Below are positions 16,967 through 26,589 of a stretch of DNA of 64,000 bases, piece by piece. This DNA is from Chitinispirillales bacterium ANBcel5 (GTDB lineage Bacteria > Fibrobacterota > Chitinivibrionia > Chitinivibrionales > Chitinispirillaceae). Under the pieces are notes generated by a model. The model searched no databases. It was not told where the DNA came from and was given only the letters and a program-made list of their open reading frames with translations. The stretch is from NCBI GenBank assembly GCA_029688955.1, contig JARUKZ010000005.1, positions 1 through 64,000 of the forward strand. The letters are read 5' to 3'. The translations under genes and the position numbers were made by a program. Position 1 is the stretch's first letter; the number at the start of each line of letters is the position of its first letter.

Positions 16967-16978
16967 TTAAACGTTTAA
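16967..16978. promoter_or_regulatory. 12-bp palindrome, candidate operator, copy 1
   Basis: TTAAACGTTTAA is a perfect palindrome placed about 12 bases downstream of the -10 box of the pilin operon. The same palindrome occurs in the same place in copy 2 (19998-20009) although the surrounding sequence has diverged, which suggests a conserved repressor or activator site. Confidence 0.5.
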
Positions 16979-16990
16979 CTTCCTATATTA

Positions 16991-17019
16991 ACTATACTCC
17001 TTATAGTAAGGATTTTCAA
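16991..17019 (-). promoter_or_regulatory. sigma70-type promoter of pilin operon copy 1
   Basis: On the minus strand TTGAAA (17014-17019) and TATAGT (16991-16996) are separated by 17 bases. The arrangement is repeated before copy 2. Confidence 0.6.
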
Positions 17020-17283
17020 GAAGATTTATACTTTTAGTATGTACCCCTACCCCCTTTACATCACAGCTTATCGTCTTTTGTTTCGGTATGTTTAATTAAC
17101 ACTACAGGTTACACAGAACATGGTTTTGCACCGGGTGTATGGTTTTGTACAAAATAAAGAGGTTAAATGCAAGATCCTTACTGTTAAACACCAGTGCAAC
17201 CACTATAAATACCAAAACCCACACCTATAAATCATCAATAAAAAACGTTCAGCTCAAGCAACACAGAGTGTCTTTAGCAGTTG
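17020..17283. other. spacer between the two pilin operon copies
   Basis: A minus-strand stretch near 17140-17220 could encode a hydrophobic helix (VWVLVFIVVALVF) but has no good start and a stop just upstream. No gene is called. Confidence 0.3.
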
Positions 17284-18837
17284 CTAAAACTGATAGGAAC
17301 CCAAAAGCAACGCATCAATTGTCCCTGTTTCTGAAATCAGCTCAACGGTTCCCGATTTATTGTCCTGATCATTTGGGTTGGTGAATATGCCAAGGTCGCT
17401 TAGCTCTGCGAGTACTTCTGTGTTGTAGTTTATATTCAACTTCCCGTTTGCATTGAATTCTGCATTGCCATGGTGATGAATCGCTCCCTCCACTACTCCT
17501 TCACCTGTAGTTCCAAAATCGTAGGTTATATCACCTCCGGGCTCTACGTAGGTCATCCCCCTAAACACCCCTTTCGAGCCAAATTGATTGATGCTTCCCG
17601 TGCTGCTTACGTAAAAGAGGGTGTTTGATTGGGGCCCACTGGTATAAAGCTTCTGTTCATTTACATTAAACGTGCCATCCACGATAAAGATTACTCTGCC
17701 GTAGAAGTAGTTGTCCTGTGGGACATTATTTATGCCAGCATTAGTATTTTCAGGAATTCGCAAGATTAAAAATTTATTTTTCCACAGCTCTCTGGTCTCA
17801 TAGGCAGCCTGAACATTGGGCCCCGTTACTTCCCACTGCAAACCGATGGGACTGACATTGTGAATATAATTTCCATCTATTTTACCAATGTCTATGACCG
17901 GCTCCTGATCAGGCTCATTTACCATACCAACCTGTGCAGCGATATCTTCAATTTCACCAGGAATAATGGATATATAATCATTAAAGCGGTCACTGCTATA
18001 ATTTGGCCCCCTGTACCACACTGATCCCCTGAAAAACATATCAACTTGACCATTAAAATGTGTTACACCATCTCCAATGTACACATTGCCAAATATATTA
18101 TGAACATTGTCAAAAACCTCGATACGTCTCTCAAAACCAGTTGCTCCACGGAAATTATTGGCGTCACCCTGAATATTAAGGTCAGCAGTATTTATAAAGG
18201 TATTACCTTCAACGGTTAATCCTGATAATCTGTTTGGGTTACCATCCGGGGAGGTATTCACCCATTTAAAATTACCTTCTATTCTTGACCCCGCTTTATT
18301 CAAAGAAGCGCTGCTTCCCAAAAAAACATCTCCCCTTACCGTAAAAGGTTCATTAAAATTCCTTGCTGGACCATTCAGATACAGTGCGTTTTGAATCTGG
18401 TTATTAACAACCCGTATTCCGTCAAGCTGGTAAAGGGCTACTGTTTTACGCTGTGATCCTGTTCTTCCCCTGCCTGAGCCATCAACCTTAGCAACCAAAT
18501 CAGATGTATTAAATGCAGCTATATGCGAAATAATCGACTGGTTTTTACCAATAGTCTCTTGTAGTAAGGAAATACTATTTGGTTCTTCGATATATTCGTT
18601 AAGCAACTCTACAGAAGAATTGGGCATAATTGAGAAAAAAGATTCTGTGGCACGAAGAGCGTTATTACTTGATACCTTCGCCACCTGCATCGATGAGAAT
18701 GCTCTTGAGTCCCTACTATCACTGCTCATCGTACTGGTCATTAAAGTAGTAACCACGCCTATAAATACAAGTGCGGCTAACACTCCTACAATGGTAGAGC
18801 CATGGGAATTCTTTAGACAATCTCCACTGATGCCCAT
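17284..18837 (-). CDS. PilX-like prepilin-type protein, copy 2
   Basis: This 517-residue paralogue of the protein at 14258-15817 has the same G-STIVG prepilin site, near-identical first 60 residues and C-terminal 140 residues, and a more diverged middle. Blocks such as GPARNFN..FTVRGDVF and YIGDGVTHFNG are kept. The start at 18837 is placed by comparison with copy 1, as the same AGAGG spacing is seen. The conserved ends and variable middle suggest either relaxed selection or diversification of the exposed surface. Confidence 0.7.
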   Translation of the reverse strand: MGISGDCLKNSHGSTIVGVLAALVFIGVVTTLMTSTMSSDSRDSRAFSSMQVAKVSSNNALRATESFFSIMPNSSVELLNEYIEEPNSISLLQETIGKNQSIISHIAAFNTSDLVAKVDGSGRGRTGSQRKTVALYQLDGIRVVNNQIQNALYLNGPARNFNEPFTVRGDVFLGSSASLNKAGSRIEGNFKWVNTSPDGNPNRLSGLTVEGNTFINTADLNIQGDANNFRGATGFERRIEVFDNVHNIFGNVYIGDGVTHFNGQVDMFFRGSVWYRGPNYSSDRFNDYISIIPGEIEDIAAQVGMVNEPDQEPVIDIGKIDGNYIHNVSPIGLQWEVTGPNVQAAYETRELWKNKFLILRIPENTNAGINNVPQDNYFYGRVIFIVDGTFNVNEQKLYTSGPQSNTLFYVSSTGSINQFGSKGVFRGMTYVEPGGDITYDFGTTGEGVVEGAIHHHGNAEFNANGKLNINYNTEVLAELSDLGIFTNPNDQDNKSGTVELISETGTIDALLLGSYQF

Positions 18838-18850
18838 AACAGCCTCTTTT

Positions 18851-19567
18851 TTACAGTTCAAAGATCAGACCATTATTAATTACCGGAATCGTAATCTCAT
18901 AATGCTCTCGTATAATATTATCGTTAAAACTTATAGAAAAATCGCCCATATCGTAGGTGGTCTTTTTTACCGAACTGGCCAGGCCTTTTTCACTATTAAG
19001 CAAAATGATCACTTTGATGTATTTTACAAGCTCCTTTTGGGTTACATCCGTTCCATCGATATCCCAGTCGTTCATATCAGTTGAGAAGTGAAATCTCAGG
19101 CTTTCAAGATTTGAAGCTATTTTGTGTTTGGAATTCCCTGAAGCGGTGCCTCGGACCTCTCTTGTCAGCACGTAATTTTTAACATAGTAGCAAATGGTAT
19201 CGATTCCTAACCATGTACCATTTTCATCTATTCGTCCCATAACCACAGATAAACTATCAAAGGGATATCCTCTTGCAAAAGTGAATGATGAAAGGTCAAG
19301 AGAACAGATCTGAACTTCTGTGTTAAGCATAAGCTCCATTGAATCGCTATCAGGAAAAAGCATCTCTGTTTTGTATCCCGTATTTTTAATATCATCGTAA
19401 ATAACCTGCTTTATCTCATTACCGGTTACACGCAGTAAAGAAACCGTTGTATCTCTTGCCATAAAAAAGGATGATCGATTAACCAGCATCATTACGGGAG
19501 CCAGTAAAAACATAGCAAGTGCTATATAAATTATAAGTTCAAGCAGCGTCATACCTTTTCTGTTCAT
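18851..19567 (-). CDS. PilW-like minor prepilin, copy 2
   Basis: This 238-residue protein is nearly identical to copy 1 at 15831-16547. It has the same prepilin start (RKG-MTLLELIIYIALAMF) and the same length, with scattered substitutions in the middle (for example IHFSDSDS against LFPDSDS). It overlaps the PilV-like gene upstream by four bases and is followed by the PilX-like gene after 13 bases, exactly as in copy 1. Confidence 0.8.
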   Translation of the reverse strand: MNRKGMTLLELIIYIALAMFLLAPVMMLVNRSSFFMARDTTVSLLRVTGNEIKQVIYDDIKNTGYKTEMLFPDSDSMELMLNTEVQICSLDLSSFTFARGYPFDSLSVVMGRIDENGTWLGIDTICYYVKNYVLTREVRGTASGNSKHKIASNLESLRFHFSTDMNDWDIDGTDVTQKELVKYIKVIILLNSEKGLASSVKKTTYDMGDFSISFNDNIIREHYEITIPVINNGLIFEL

Positions 19568-19947
19568 TTTACTACCCCGGAAAGAGAGACCTGATGATCC
19601 CGGCCCAACTTATCCCATTTAACCGTAACAAATGCTTCCTTCATGAAGCTGCCACTGCCGGCCCAGTTTACAGAATAACATGCAGTAAAAGATACAGCCC
19701 CCTTCTCCACTGCTCCAAGACAGGTATCTAACCCCGCTTCAATGGGAGTTGTGAGCGATTGATTATAGAGGCTCTCCAAAACATCAGTGGCCAGCGAATA
19801 GGCGATATCCACTTCCCTGATAGCTTCTTTATGCCCCGTTATACGGGGAAAAACAGAAGCGATAGATATAAGAGCCACCGAAACAAGCAACAGGCTTATA
19901 ATAATCTCAACAACCGAAAAACCGGCAGTTTTTAGAGCGTTTTGCAT
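19564..19947 (-). CDS. PilV-like minor prepilin, copy 2
   Basis: The start at 19947 is chosen because GGGAG lies about six bases upstream and the product is then 127 residues, the same as copy 1; a longer frame reaches 19977. The prepilin site is TAG-FSVVEIIISLLLVSVAL. The Cys pair is conserved. It heads the second copy of the operon. Confidence 0.8.
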   Translation of the reverse strand: MQNALKTAGFSVVEIIISLLLVSVALISIASVFPRITGHKEAIREVDIAYSLATDVLESLYNQSLTTPIEAGLDTCLGAVEKGAVSFTACYSVNWAGSGSFMKEAFVTVKWDKLGRDHQVSLSGVVK

Positions 19948-19997
19948 CTTATGCTCCCGAAAAAGAGGTGTTCCCAATAACTGCCCTACTCAACAAC

Positions 19998-20009
19998 TTA
20001 AACGTTTAA
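19998..20009. promoter_or_regulatory. 12-bp palindrome, candidate operator, copy 2
   Basis: TTAAACGTTTAA is placed 12 bases downstream of the -10 box, as in copy 1. Confidence 0.5.
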
Positions 20010-20021
20010 CCACCTACTTTA

Positions 20022-20051
20022 ACTATACTATAGTATTCATTGCTTTTTCAA
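20022..20051 (-). promoter_or_regulatory. sigma70-type promoter of pilin operon copy 2
   Basis: On the minus strand TTGAAA (20046-20051) and TATAGT (20022-20027) are separated by 18 bases. Confidence 0.55.
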
Positions 20052-20222
20052 GGAGATTAATAAGCTGAAAAAGGTTCCGGTGCTCTATACAATTGGGATT
20101 TAAATTTTATTTAGGGTAAGTTTGGCTAAAACACGTTCTTAGGACTATTTTAAGGCTTTGACCTCTTTGTCAGATAAAAGAATGGTGAAGGTAAGCAGAA
20201 CTATAGCACACAAGTGATGTGC

Positions 20223-20262
20223 AAAAAAGGGGTAAGTACGGGGAAGCCAAAGCTTCCCCGTA
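20223..20262 (-). terminator. rho-independent terminator of dnaK
   Basis: An 11-bp perfect stem (TACGGGGAAGC at 20237-20247, complement at 20252-20262) with loop CAAA is followed on the minus strand, after a short spacer, by a run of six T (20223-20228). It begins nine bases after the dnaK stop. Confidence 0.75.
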
Positions 20263-20270
20263 TCTTTAAA

Positions 20271-22211
20271 CTATTTTACTTCTTCAAAATCTGCATCTTC
20301 TGGCCCTTCGCCTTTATCCTTTTTAGGTGGCTCTTCACCTGCACCCTCCGGAGCAGCACCTGGCTGTGGTCCGGCAGCACCAGCAGCACCTTCACCGCCT
20401 GCGGCTCCACCAGCTTTATACAAAGCCTCCGCCATAGCATGTGATGCCTTGGTAAGCGAATCGATACTGCTCTTTATCGCCTCTACATCATCACCCTTGG
20501 ATTTCTCCTTTAAATCCTCAAGTGAGGACTGAATTTTACCCTTGTCCTCATCAGATATCTTTCCGTCCAGTTCACCAAGGGTTTTTTCTGTCTGATAAAT
20601 CAGCTGGTCTGCCTGATTTTTTACATCTATTTTTTCCCGCTCAGCCTTATCCTTCTCAGCATTGGCTTCCGCTTCCTTAACCATCTTCTCGATATCACTT
20701 TCGGCCAGCCCGCTTGAAGACTCGATTCTTATCTGCTGCTGTTTGCCGGAACCCTGATCCTTTGCACTGACATTTAAGATACCGTTTGCATCGATATCGA
20801 ATGTAACTTCGATCTGAGGAACGCCACGTGGAGCTGCCGGTATACCGATAAGATCAAACTTACCAAGTAAACGGTTGTGAGCAGCCATCTCTCTTTCACC
20901 CTGGTACACCATAATAGTAACAGCAGTCTGGTTGTCAGCGGCAGTTGAGAAGACCTGGCTTTTTTTGGAAGGAATAGTGGTATTGCGCTCAATAAGCTTA
21001 GTCATAACTCCACCTAAAGTCTCAATACCAAGAGAAAGAGGGGTTACATCAAGCAAAAGAACGTCCTTAACACTTTCATCACCGCCTAAGATAGCACCCT
21101 GAATAGCAGCTCCCACCGCTACGACTTCATCGGGATTAACCCCCTTATGAGCAGGTTTACCAAAGACCTCCTCTACTTTACGCTGCACAGCCGGGATACG
21201 GGTTGTTCCACCCACCAGGATGACTTCATCGATATCAGAAGCACTCATTCGGGCATCAGCGAGGGCCTTTTTACACGGCTCAACGGTTCTCTCCACCAGA
21301 TCCCCTACCAGCTGTTCAAATTTAGAGCGTGAAATTGTTAAATCAAGATGCTTTGGTCCACTGGCATCAGCAGTAACAAAGGGCAGATTAACATTAGCCT
21401 GCATTGCAGATGAAAGCTCAATTTTTGCTTTCTCAGCAGCTTCTTTAAGACGTTGCAGAGCCATGCTATCGCTTCTTAAATCGATTCCGTTTTGCTTTTT
21501 AAAATCATCTGCAATGTAATCTATCAATATTTTGTCAAAGTCATCCCCACCCAGATGGGTATCTCCGTTGGTTGATTTAACTTCAAACACACCTTCACCG
21601 ATTTCAAGGATAGAGATATCGAATGTACCTCCACCAAGGTCAAATACTGCAATTTTTTCATTTTTCTTCTTATCGAGTCCGTAGGCAAGTGAAGCAGCAG
21701 TGGGCTCGTTTATGATCCTTTTTACATCAAGACCCGCAATTTTACCTGCATCCTTTGTAGCCTGTCTCTGGGCGTCATTAAAATACGCGGGAACGGTAAT
21801 AACCGCTTCCGTGACCTCTTCACCGATGTAATCTTCAGCAGCCTTTTTCAGATACTGCAAAATCATAGCAGAGATTTCGGGTGGTGAATAGTCACGATCC
21901 CCTACCTTTACCTTCACCGGATCTTCCATGCCACCAACCACGTTGTATGGCACCTTTTTCTCCTCAGACTGCACTTCACTGTGGCGCCTACCCATAAACC
22001 GTTTTACAGAGTAGATGGTGTTTTCAGGATTGGTAATCGCCTGTCGTTTTGCTATAGCACCAACCAAACGTTCGCCGGTTTTTGAGAAGGCAACAATTGA
22101 AGGTGATGTGCGTCCCCCTTCAGAGTTGGGGATAACCACCGGCTTACCGGCTTCCATTACAGATACGCACGAGTTAGTAGTCCCCAGGTCTATTCCAATG
22201 ATTTTCCCCAT
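20271..22211 (-). CDS. dnaK: Hsp70 chaperone DnaK
   Basis: This is a full-length 646-residue DnaK. The N-terminal ATPase domain starts [14 protein letters not shown] and carries [10 protein letters not shown]-type ([14 protein letters not shown]) and [13 protein letters not shown] signatures. The substrate-binding domain has [14 protein letters not shown], and the helical lid ends in an acidic, Gly/Ala-rich tail with EDADFEEV. It refolds proteins in the cytoplasm with DnaJ and GrpE, neither of which is adjacent here. AGGAGG five bases upstream supports the start. It appears to be a single-gene transcript between two terminators. Confidence 0.98.
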   Translation of the reverse strand: MGKIIGIDLGTTNSCVSVMEAGKPVVIPNSEGGRTSPSIVAFSKTGERLVGAIAKRQAITNPENTIYSVKRFMGRRHSEVQSEEKKVPYNVVGGMEDPVKVKVGDRDYSPPEISAMILQYLKKAAEDYIGEEVTEAVITVPAYFNDAQRQATKDAGKIAGLDVKRIINEPTAASLAYGLDKKKNEKIAVFDLGGGTFDISILEIGEGVFEVKSTNGDTHLGGDDFDKILIDYIADDFKKQNGIDLRSDSMALQRLKEAAEKAKIELSSAMQANVNLPFVTADASGPKHLDLTISRSKFEQLVGDLVERTVEPCKKALADARMSASDIDEVILVGGTTRIPAVQRKVEEVFGKPAHKGVNPDEVVAVGAAIQGAILGGDESVKDVLLLDVTPLSLGIETLGGVMTKLIERNTTIPSKKSQVFSTAADNQTAVTIMVYQGEREMAAHNRLLGKFDLIGIPAAPRGVPQIEVTFDIDANGILNVSAKDQGSGKQQQIRIESSSGLAESDIEKMVKEAEANAEKDKAEREKIDVKNQADQLIYQTEKTLGELDGKISDEDKGKIQSSLEDLKEKSKGDDVEAIKSSIDSLTKASHAMAEALYKAGGAAGGEGAAGAAGPQPGAAPEGAGEEPPKKDKGEGPEDADFEEVK

Positions 22212-22288
22212 AATTCCTCCTGAATCAGTTATTGTTTAAAGATTGTATTCCACTTTTAGATTCACCCAAGATATGCAATGGCCGTGCC

Positions 22289-22327
22289 AAAAAAAAGGTG
22301 CTCCTAAACTACTGTTTAAGGCACCTT
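22289..22327 (-). terminator. rho-independent terminator of the GT2 gene
   Basis: On the minus strand AGGTGC-(C)-TTAAAC pairs with GTTTAGGAGCACCT around a short loop and is followed by nine T. It lies between the glycosyltransferase stop and the dnaK start and closes the former's transcript. Confidence 0.75.
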
Positions 22328-22360
22328 TTTATACGATATCATTTCAGTATCAAACACGTC

Positions 22361-22375
22361 GTTTCATAATGAAAC
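22361..22375. promoter_or_regulatory. perfect inverted repeat upstream of the dnaK terminator region
   Basis: GTTTCAT-A-ATGAAAC is a 7-bp perfect inverted repeat with a one-base centre in the spacer between the GT2 gene and dnaK. It lies before the terminator, so it is probably not the dnaK operator. It is not a CIRCE element. Confidence 0.3.
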
Positions 22376-22410
22376 ACTACGGCACACTGATTCCTTTCAA
22401 AACGGGACGC

Positions 22411-23922
22411 TCAACTCCCCTTCAAAAGAGGTAGTTTTATATCAATTAATTCCGGACGACGAAAGTGAATAATTGATATCACACCCACAAACAAAAATCC
22501 CGATGCATAGAGCACAAGAAAAGGTGATACCAGAAAGTTTGTATATCCTAAAAACATTCTGAAACTTATCAGACAATACACCCCAAGCAGAATCTCAACG
22601 ATACAGGTAAGGTCCTTAATAGGCTTGTAGGTCTGTTTACCTGCAGATTGCCCTTTTTTTGGTGTACGGTGAAACGGCGACTTTAATTTAAAGAGCGCTT
22701 CAAGTACAGCCTTTCCGTTATTTACTGCCAATCCAGTCCCAATAAGCATCAGTGCAGGTATTAAAAAGATCTGTTTTCGTATCTTATTGCCTACGTAATA
22801 CTGAGAAACCATATACATAGTAGAAGGCCCACTTGTTGCCAGGATCATTGCAAACACAATACACCCAAACCAAAACGGTGGCAAAAACACCTTAACATAG
22901 AAAAGCACCGGCATTGTCAAAACAGCAAGTAAAAACATTAGTGGATGCACTACATAATGGGTCAGATGAAAAATAGCCTGCAGGAGCTTGAAAACAGGCA
23001 TTCTTTTTTTCCAAAGCAGAGGAATGATTTTCATTGCAGTCTGAATAGATCCTTTGGCCCATCTAAACTGCTGGTTTTTAAATGCATTGATATCTTCCGG
23101 TATCTCTGCAGGGACTTCAAGATCTGGGACATATTCAGTTTTCCACCCGGCAAGCTGCATACGGTAAGACAGATCCATATCTTCAGTAAGCGTATCATGC
23201 TGCCAACCACCACTGGTTTCAATAGCCTTTCTGCGAAACACTCCGGCAGTACCATTAAAATTCATAAACAAGCCATTCCAGCTTCTTGCTGCTTGCTCAA
23301 TCATGAAATGGCCATCTATTCCCATGGCCTGTCCTCTGGTAATGAGAGATTCTCTTTTATTAAGATGAGTCCATCTTCCCTGTACAAGACCCAGTTGTGG
23401 TTTATCCACAAAAAAGGCCATGGATTTTTTCAGAAAATCTTTGGTAGGCACAAAGTCGGCATCAAAGATAGCGACAAACTCTGCATCGGTGAAATCAAGT
23501 CCGTTCTGAAGCGCTCCGGCCTTAAACCCAGTCCTGTCTTCTCTTCGAATGATCTCTACATTGTATCCCTTTTCGCGAAGATCACTAACGGTTTTATCTA
23601 CATATCCAACCGTCTCATCGGTACTGTCATCAAGTACCTGTATCTGGTGGCGGCTGCGGGGATACTCCATTTTCGCGGCAGCTTCAATTACCCTGCAGGC
23701 AACAAGCTTTTCATTGTACATAGGCAGCTGCGTCACCACCAAAGGGTACTCAGATTCATCCCTGTCCTGATAATAGTAGTTGAACGTCTTGCGCTGTGAG
23801 GATATTTTCTCTTTGCGTTTTCTTAAAAACAGGTAAGTAAGGACGTAGCACTGTATTCCATAGGATAACAGTATTAATGAACATAAGACATAAAGGGTAC
23901 AAACAATAACAAGGGCGACCAT
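22411..23922 (-). CDS. processive GT2 glycosyltransferase (cellulose-synthase-like)
   Basis: This 503-residue membrane enzyme has an N-terminal membrane helix (about 5-30), a GT-A domain with LPMYNE, VLDDSTDET, FDADFVP (DxD) and the catalytic base in TLTEDMDLSYR, then QQFRWAKGS, the Q-x-x-R-W motif of processive beta-glycan synthases. Several membrane helices follow (about 320-390 and 440-490). It resembles CslA-like glucomannan/beta-glycan synthases. The product polysaccharide is unknown, and no BcsB- or BcsZ-like partner lies nearby. Confidence 0.88.
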   Translation of the reverse strand: MVALVIVCTLYVLCSLILLSYGIQCYVLTYLFLRKRKEKISSQRKTFNYYYQDRDESEYPLVVTQLPMYNEKLVACRVIEAAAKMEYPRSRHQIQVLDDSTDETVGYVDKTVSDLREKGYNVEIIRREDRTGFKAGALQNGLDFTDAEFVAIFDADFVPTKDFLKKSMAFFVDKPQLGLVQGRWTHLNKRESLITRGQAMGIDGHFMIEQAARSWNGLFMNFNGTAGVFRRKAIETSGGWQHDTLTEDMDLSYRMQLAGWKTEYVPDLEVPAEIPEDINAFKNQQFRWAKGSIQTAMKIIPLLWKKRMPVFKLLQAIFHLTHYVVHPLMFLLAVLTMPVLFYVKVFLPPFWFGCIVFAMILATSGPSTMYMVSQYYVGNKIRKQIFLIPALMLIGTGLAVNNGKAVLEALFKLKSPFHRTPKKGQSAGKQTYKPIKDLTCIVEILLGVYCLISFRMFLGYTNFLVSPFLVLYASGFLFVGVISIIHFRRPELIDIKLPLLKGS

Positions 23923-24052
23923 AGTACCTTAAGCCCTCCTATATTTACTAATGAAGATAAAGGAACACCGTTATTCGTGATTTTAATCACAAAAGAGTGC
24001 AATAATATACTTTTTTGATTCTATGAAATGTATAAAAAAGCGACACTAAATG

Positions 24053-26050
24053 CTATCGGAACAATAATTCTACCTCATTCATTACCTCAGTGAAGAGTTG
24101 TGGGTCACAAAACAGCTCTGCCATACCGGGATCATCCCATCCAGACTGCTTAAATCCGTTCAGTTCCCCCGGGCCCCTTAGCTTAAAATCAATTTCAGAA
24201 ATCTTAAATCCATCGGTTGTCGAGCAAAATTGTTTTAATCTGGTTAAGTTCTCCTCATCAGCGGTGTCTGATAATAAAAAGCAATAGGACTTTTTATCTC
24301 CCCGCCCAACCCTTCCTCTTAGCTGGTGAAGCTGGGCCATGCCAAAGTGCTGTGCTCCCTGAATTACAATCACCGTGGCTTCACTGACATCCATCCCCAC
24401 CTCAATGATACTTGTAGCCATGAGCAACCCATCTTTACCCTCTTTAAAACGCTTAACAGCCAGATCTCTTTCCTCGCTTTTCATCTTTCCATGTACACAG
24501 CCGATCCCAACAGATGATAAACCATTTCTGATAAGCTCATCCCTTATCTCTTCCAAACTTTTTGTCGCTTCACCATCCTGCACAGCCTCTATCCGTGGGA
24601 CAACATAGTACACCCTCCCCCCCGAGTTTATCTGTTGCTGTAAAAAGGAGATCATATCACCTTTTTTGTGCTGTGGAACCAAATGGGTGGAAACCGCGGT
24701 TCTGCCCGGTGGAGTTGAGTGAAGTGTAAGCAGATCCAGATCCCCGTAAAGTGTTTTGGCCACAGTTTGTGGAATGGGGGTAGCGGACATCATAAGAAAA
24801 TCTGAACGATGGTCTTTTTCCTGTAATTGCAGACGCTGTCCCGCGCCAAACCTTTGCTGCTCATCAATAACGATCATGCCTAAAGTATTATACCTGACTG
24901 AGGGCATAAACAGGGAGTGAGTACCAACAACAAACTGCAGCGCCCCGGATGATAGATCCTTTAAAATTTCCCTCTTTTCAATACTACTTACACCTGAGCA
25001 CAGTAGTTTTGCCTTAAACCCCAGTGCTGTCAGCCACTTCTGTACAAGGGTAAATGTCTGTTTTGCCAACACCTCAGTAGGTGCCATCCACGCCACCTGC
25101 AACCCTTCATTTAACGCCGGAAGCGTAGCAAAAAACCCCACCAGTGTTTTACCTGAACCTACATCCCCCTGCAACAGCCGGTGCATTCTGTTTTCGGAAG
25201 CGGCATCACGGTGGAGAACATTTATACACTCAAGCTGATCAGCGGTTAAAGAGAATGGTAACAAGCCCTTCATTTGTTGCACCAAATCACCAGCTTCCAA
25301 ACTCCTTCCCGGAAGAGCGTATTTGCGCCTGTTCCACCGTATCGACAGCGCTGTTTTGTATAGCTGTTCGTAGCGGATTCTGTCCCAGTACCTTTTTAAC
25401 TCAGTTGACTCTGGCTTGTGGATCTGTTTAAGACATTGAAAAAGGTCAGGGAAATTTTTCCTCTTTTCCAGAGACTGAGGTAAAACCCTGGGATAGTTCT
25501 TAAGACTATCTAAAATCCAGTCAATTGCCTTTCGAATATTTTTCTGACTTAAGCCAGCAACACGCATCCGCTCTTTTATGGAATATAGAGAAACATACGG
25601 TTGCACTGCATGGTTCTCATCCTTAAGCTCTTCTATCATAGGGTGAACCATCTGGTAGCCCCCAAAATATCCTATTTTACCGGTAAGAATAAGTCTCATT
25701 TCCGGCTTTATGGTTCTGTTGTAAATCTGAGCACCCTGAAACCATATCGCTTCCATTTTTCCACTCTTATCTTCAACGGAAACTCTAAACCGGGGTTTGC
25801 GCCCTCTTTCATATCTAACTTTTCGAACTGTTCCGCAAACAGTGCACACAGCATCCCTGTACTGCTCGAGGTCAGCCATCGCGACAGCCTTACTTCTGTC
25901 AATGTATCTGGTAGGGAAGTAATAGAGCAAATCACCGATTGTAGCTATACCATGGGCCTTTAAAGCAGCGACACGTTTGGGCCCAAAATTTGGTATCTGC
26001 GATAGAGGAGTGAGAAAATCCAATCTCGATTTTATTGGTTTGCTATCCAT
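24053..26050 (-). CDS. recG: ATP-dependent DNA helicase RecG
   Basis: This 665-residue protein has the full RecG plan. The N-terminal wedge/OB domain begins TPLSQIPNFGPKRVAALKAHGI. The helicase core has LLQGDVGSGKTLVG (Walker A), IDEQQRFG (DEQQ in place of the more usual DEQH) and MSATPIPQT. The C-terminal half has IIEVGMDV, LRGRVGRG and the TRG-motif region DFKLRGPGEL. It remodels stalled replication forks and branched recombination intermediates. It is a little shorter than the E. coli protein but has every motif. The next upstream gene is divergent. Confidence 0.97.
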   Translation of the reverse strand: MDSKPIKSRLDFLTPLSQIPNFGPKRVAALKAHGIATIGDLLYYFPTRYIDRSKAVAMADLEQYRDAVCTVCGTVRKVRYERGRKPRFRVSVEDKSGKMEAIWFQGAQIYNRTIKPEMRLILTGKIGYFGGYQMVHPMIEELKDENHAVQPYVSLYSIKERMRVAGLSQKNIRKAIDWILDSLKNYPRVLPQSLEKRKNFPDLFQCLKQIHKPESTELKRYWDRIRYEQLYKTALSIRWNRRKYALPGRSLEAGDLVQQMKGLLPFSLTADQLECINVLHRDAASENRMHRLLQGDVGSGKTLVGFFATLPALNEGLQVAWMAPTEVLAKQTFTLVQKWLTALGFKAKLLCSGVSSIEKREILKDLSSGALQFVVGTHSLFMPSVRYNTLGMIVIDEQQRFGAGQRLQLQEKDHRSDFLMMSATPIPQTVAKTLYGDLDLLTLHSTPPGRTAVSTHLVPQHKKGDMISFLQQQINSGGRVYYVVPRIEAVQDGEATKSLEEIRDELIRNGLSSVGIGCVHGKMKSEERDLAVKRFKEGKDGLLMATSIIEVGMDVSEATVIVIQGAQHFGMAQLHQLRGRVGRGDKKSYCFLLSDTADEENLTRLKQFCSTTDGFKISEIDFKLRGPGELNGFKQSGWDDPGMAELFCDPQLFTEVMNEVELLFR

Positions 26051-26302
26051 TCTTTTTCAAAGTTTCGAAAAATTAGCTGTTCCATAGAATTGTATACAAG
26101 ATAATTAAAATTTGAGGGTAATGTGAGCACAAACCGCAAACTACCCTACCAGGTATCGTTGAAACAAACAACAACGACTTACTTGTAAGTAGGTTTCATA
26201 AAATAAAACCCTTGTTACTATAATATTTCAGTGCCCTGAGGGGTAATATATATAGCCTCTGATGACAGTTTTATTCATTTTCGGTATCAAAGGAGGTGTC
26301 GT

Positions 26303-26530
26303 ATGGAGGGAGAAACAGTTGTTGGGTATTTCCATGTCGCAGCAAAACCAAATTACCCTGAAGGGTCTCTGGGAGAGCAACCTATATACTACGAAGGCAA
26401 AGAAGTGGGCCATATAGATTTTACCCCGGATGGCCATGGGAATGTAAAAATGCGGCTTGAGGACCTTGAAGGCAGAGTTCAGGAGTTGGGTACTGAAAAA
26501 GACCGTACCCGTGATGAATTAGAAGAATAG
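26303..26530 (+). CDS. small acidic protein, unknown function
   Basis: This 75-residue acidic protein has a strong start (AAAGGAGGTG eight bases upstream). It has two parts: a beta-rich N-terminus (ETVVGYFHVAAKPN, IYYEGKEVGHIDFTPDGHG) and a charged helix at the C-terminus (LEDLEGRVQELGTEKDRTRDELEE). I recognise no family. It is a single gene between recG and rlmH on the other strand, closed by a strong hairpin. Confidence 0.65.
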   Translation: MEGETVVGYFHVAAKPNYPEGSLGEQPIYYEGKEVGHIDFTPDGHGNVKMRLEDLEGRVQELGTEKDRTRDELEE

Positions 26531-26549
26531 CAGCTACCTTCAAGGGAAC

Positions 26550-26585
26550 GAGTATGCGCCGGTTAGAAAAAGCCGGCGCATACTC
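26550..26585. terminator. perfect 13-bp hairpin between convergent genes
   Basis: GAGTATGCGCCGG (26550-26562) is perfectly inverted at 26573-26585 around a ten-base loop. It stands between the small gene and rlmH, which converge, so it probably ends both transcripts. Neither strand has a long T-run after it. Confidence 0.6.
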
Positions 26586-26589
26586 AATC

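Larger units (their letters stand above)
14258..20051 (-). repeat. tandem duplication of a three-gene minor-pilin operon
   Basis: Copy 1 (14258-17019) and copy 2 (17284-20051), promoters included, have the same gene order, lengths, overlaps and spacings, and long stretches of identical DNA, for example across the PilW/PilX junction. The sequence GTTGCTAAAACTGATAGG is shared at the 3' end of both. Confidence 0.85.

Noticed and set aside
22945-23799. 284-codon plus-strand frame
   Set aside because: Wholly antisense to the GT2 gene, whose motifs are clear; a shadow frame.
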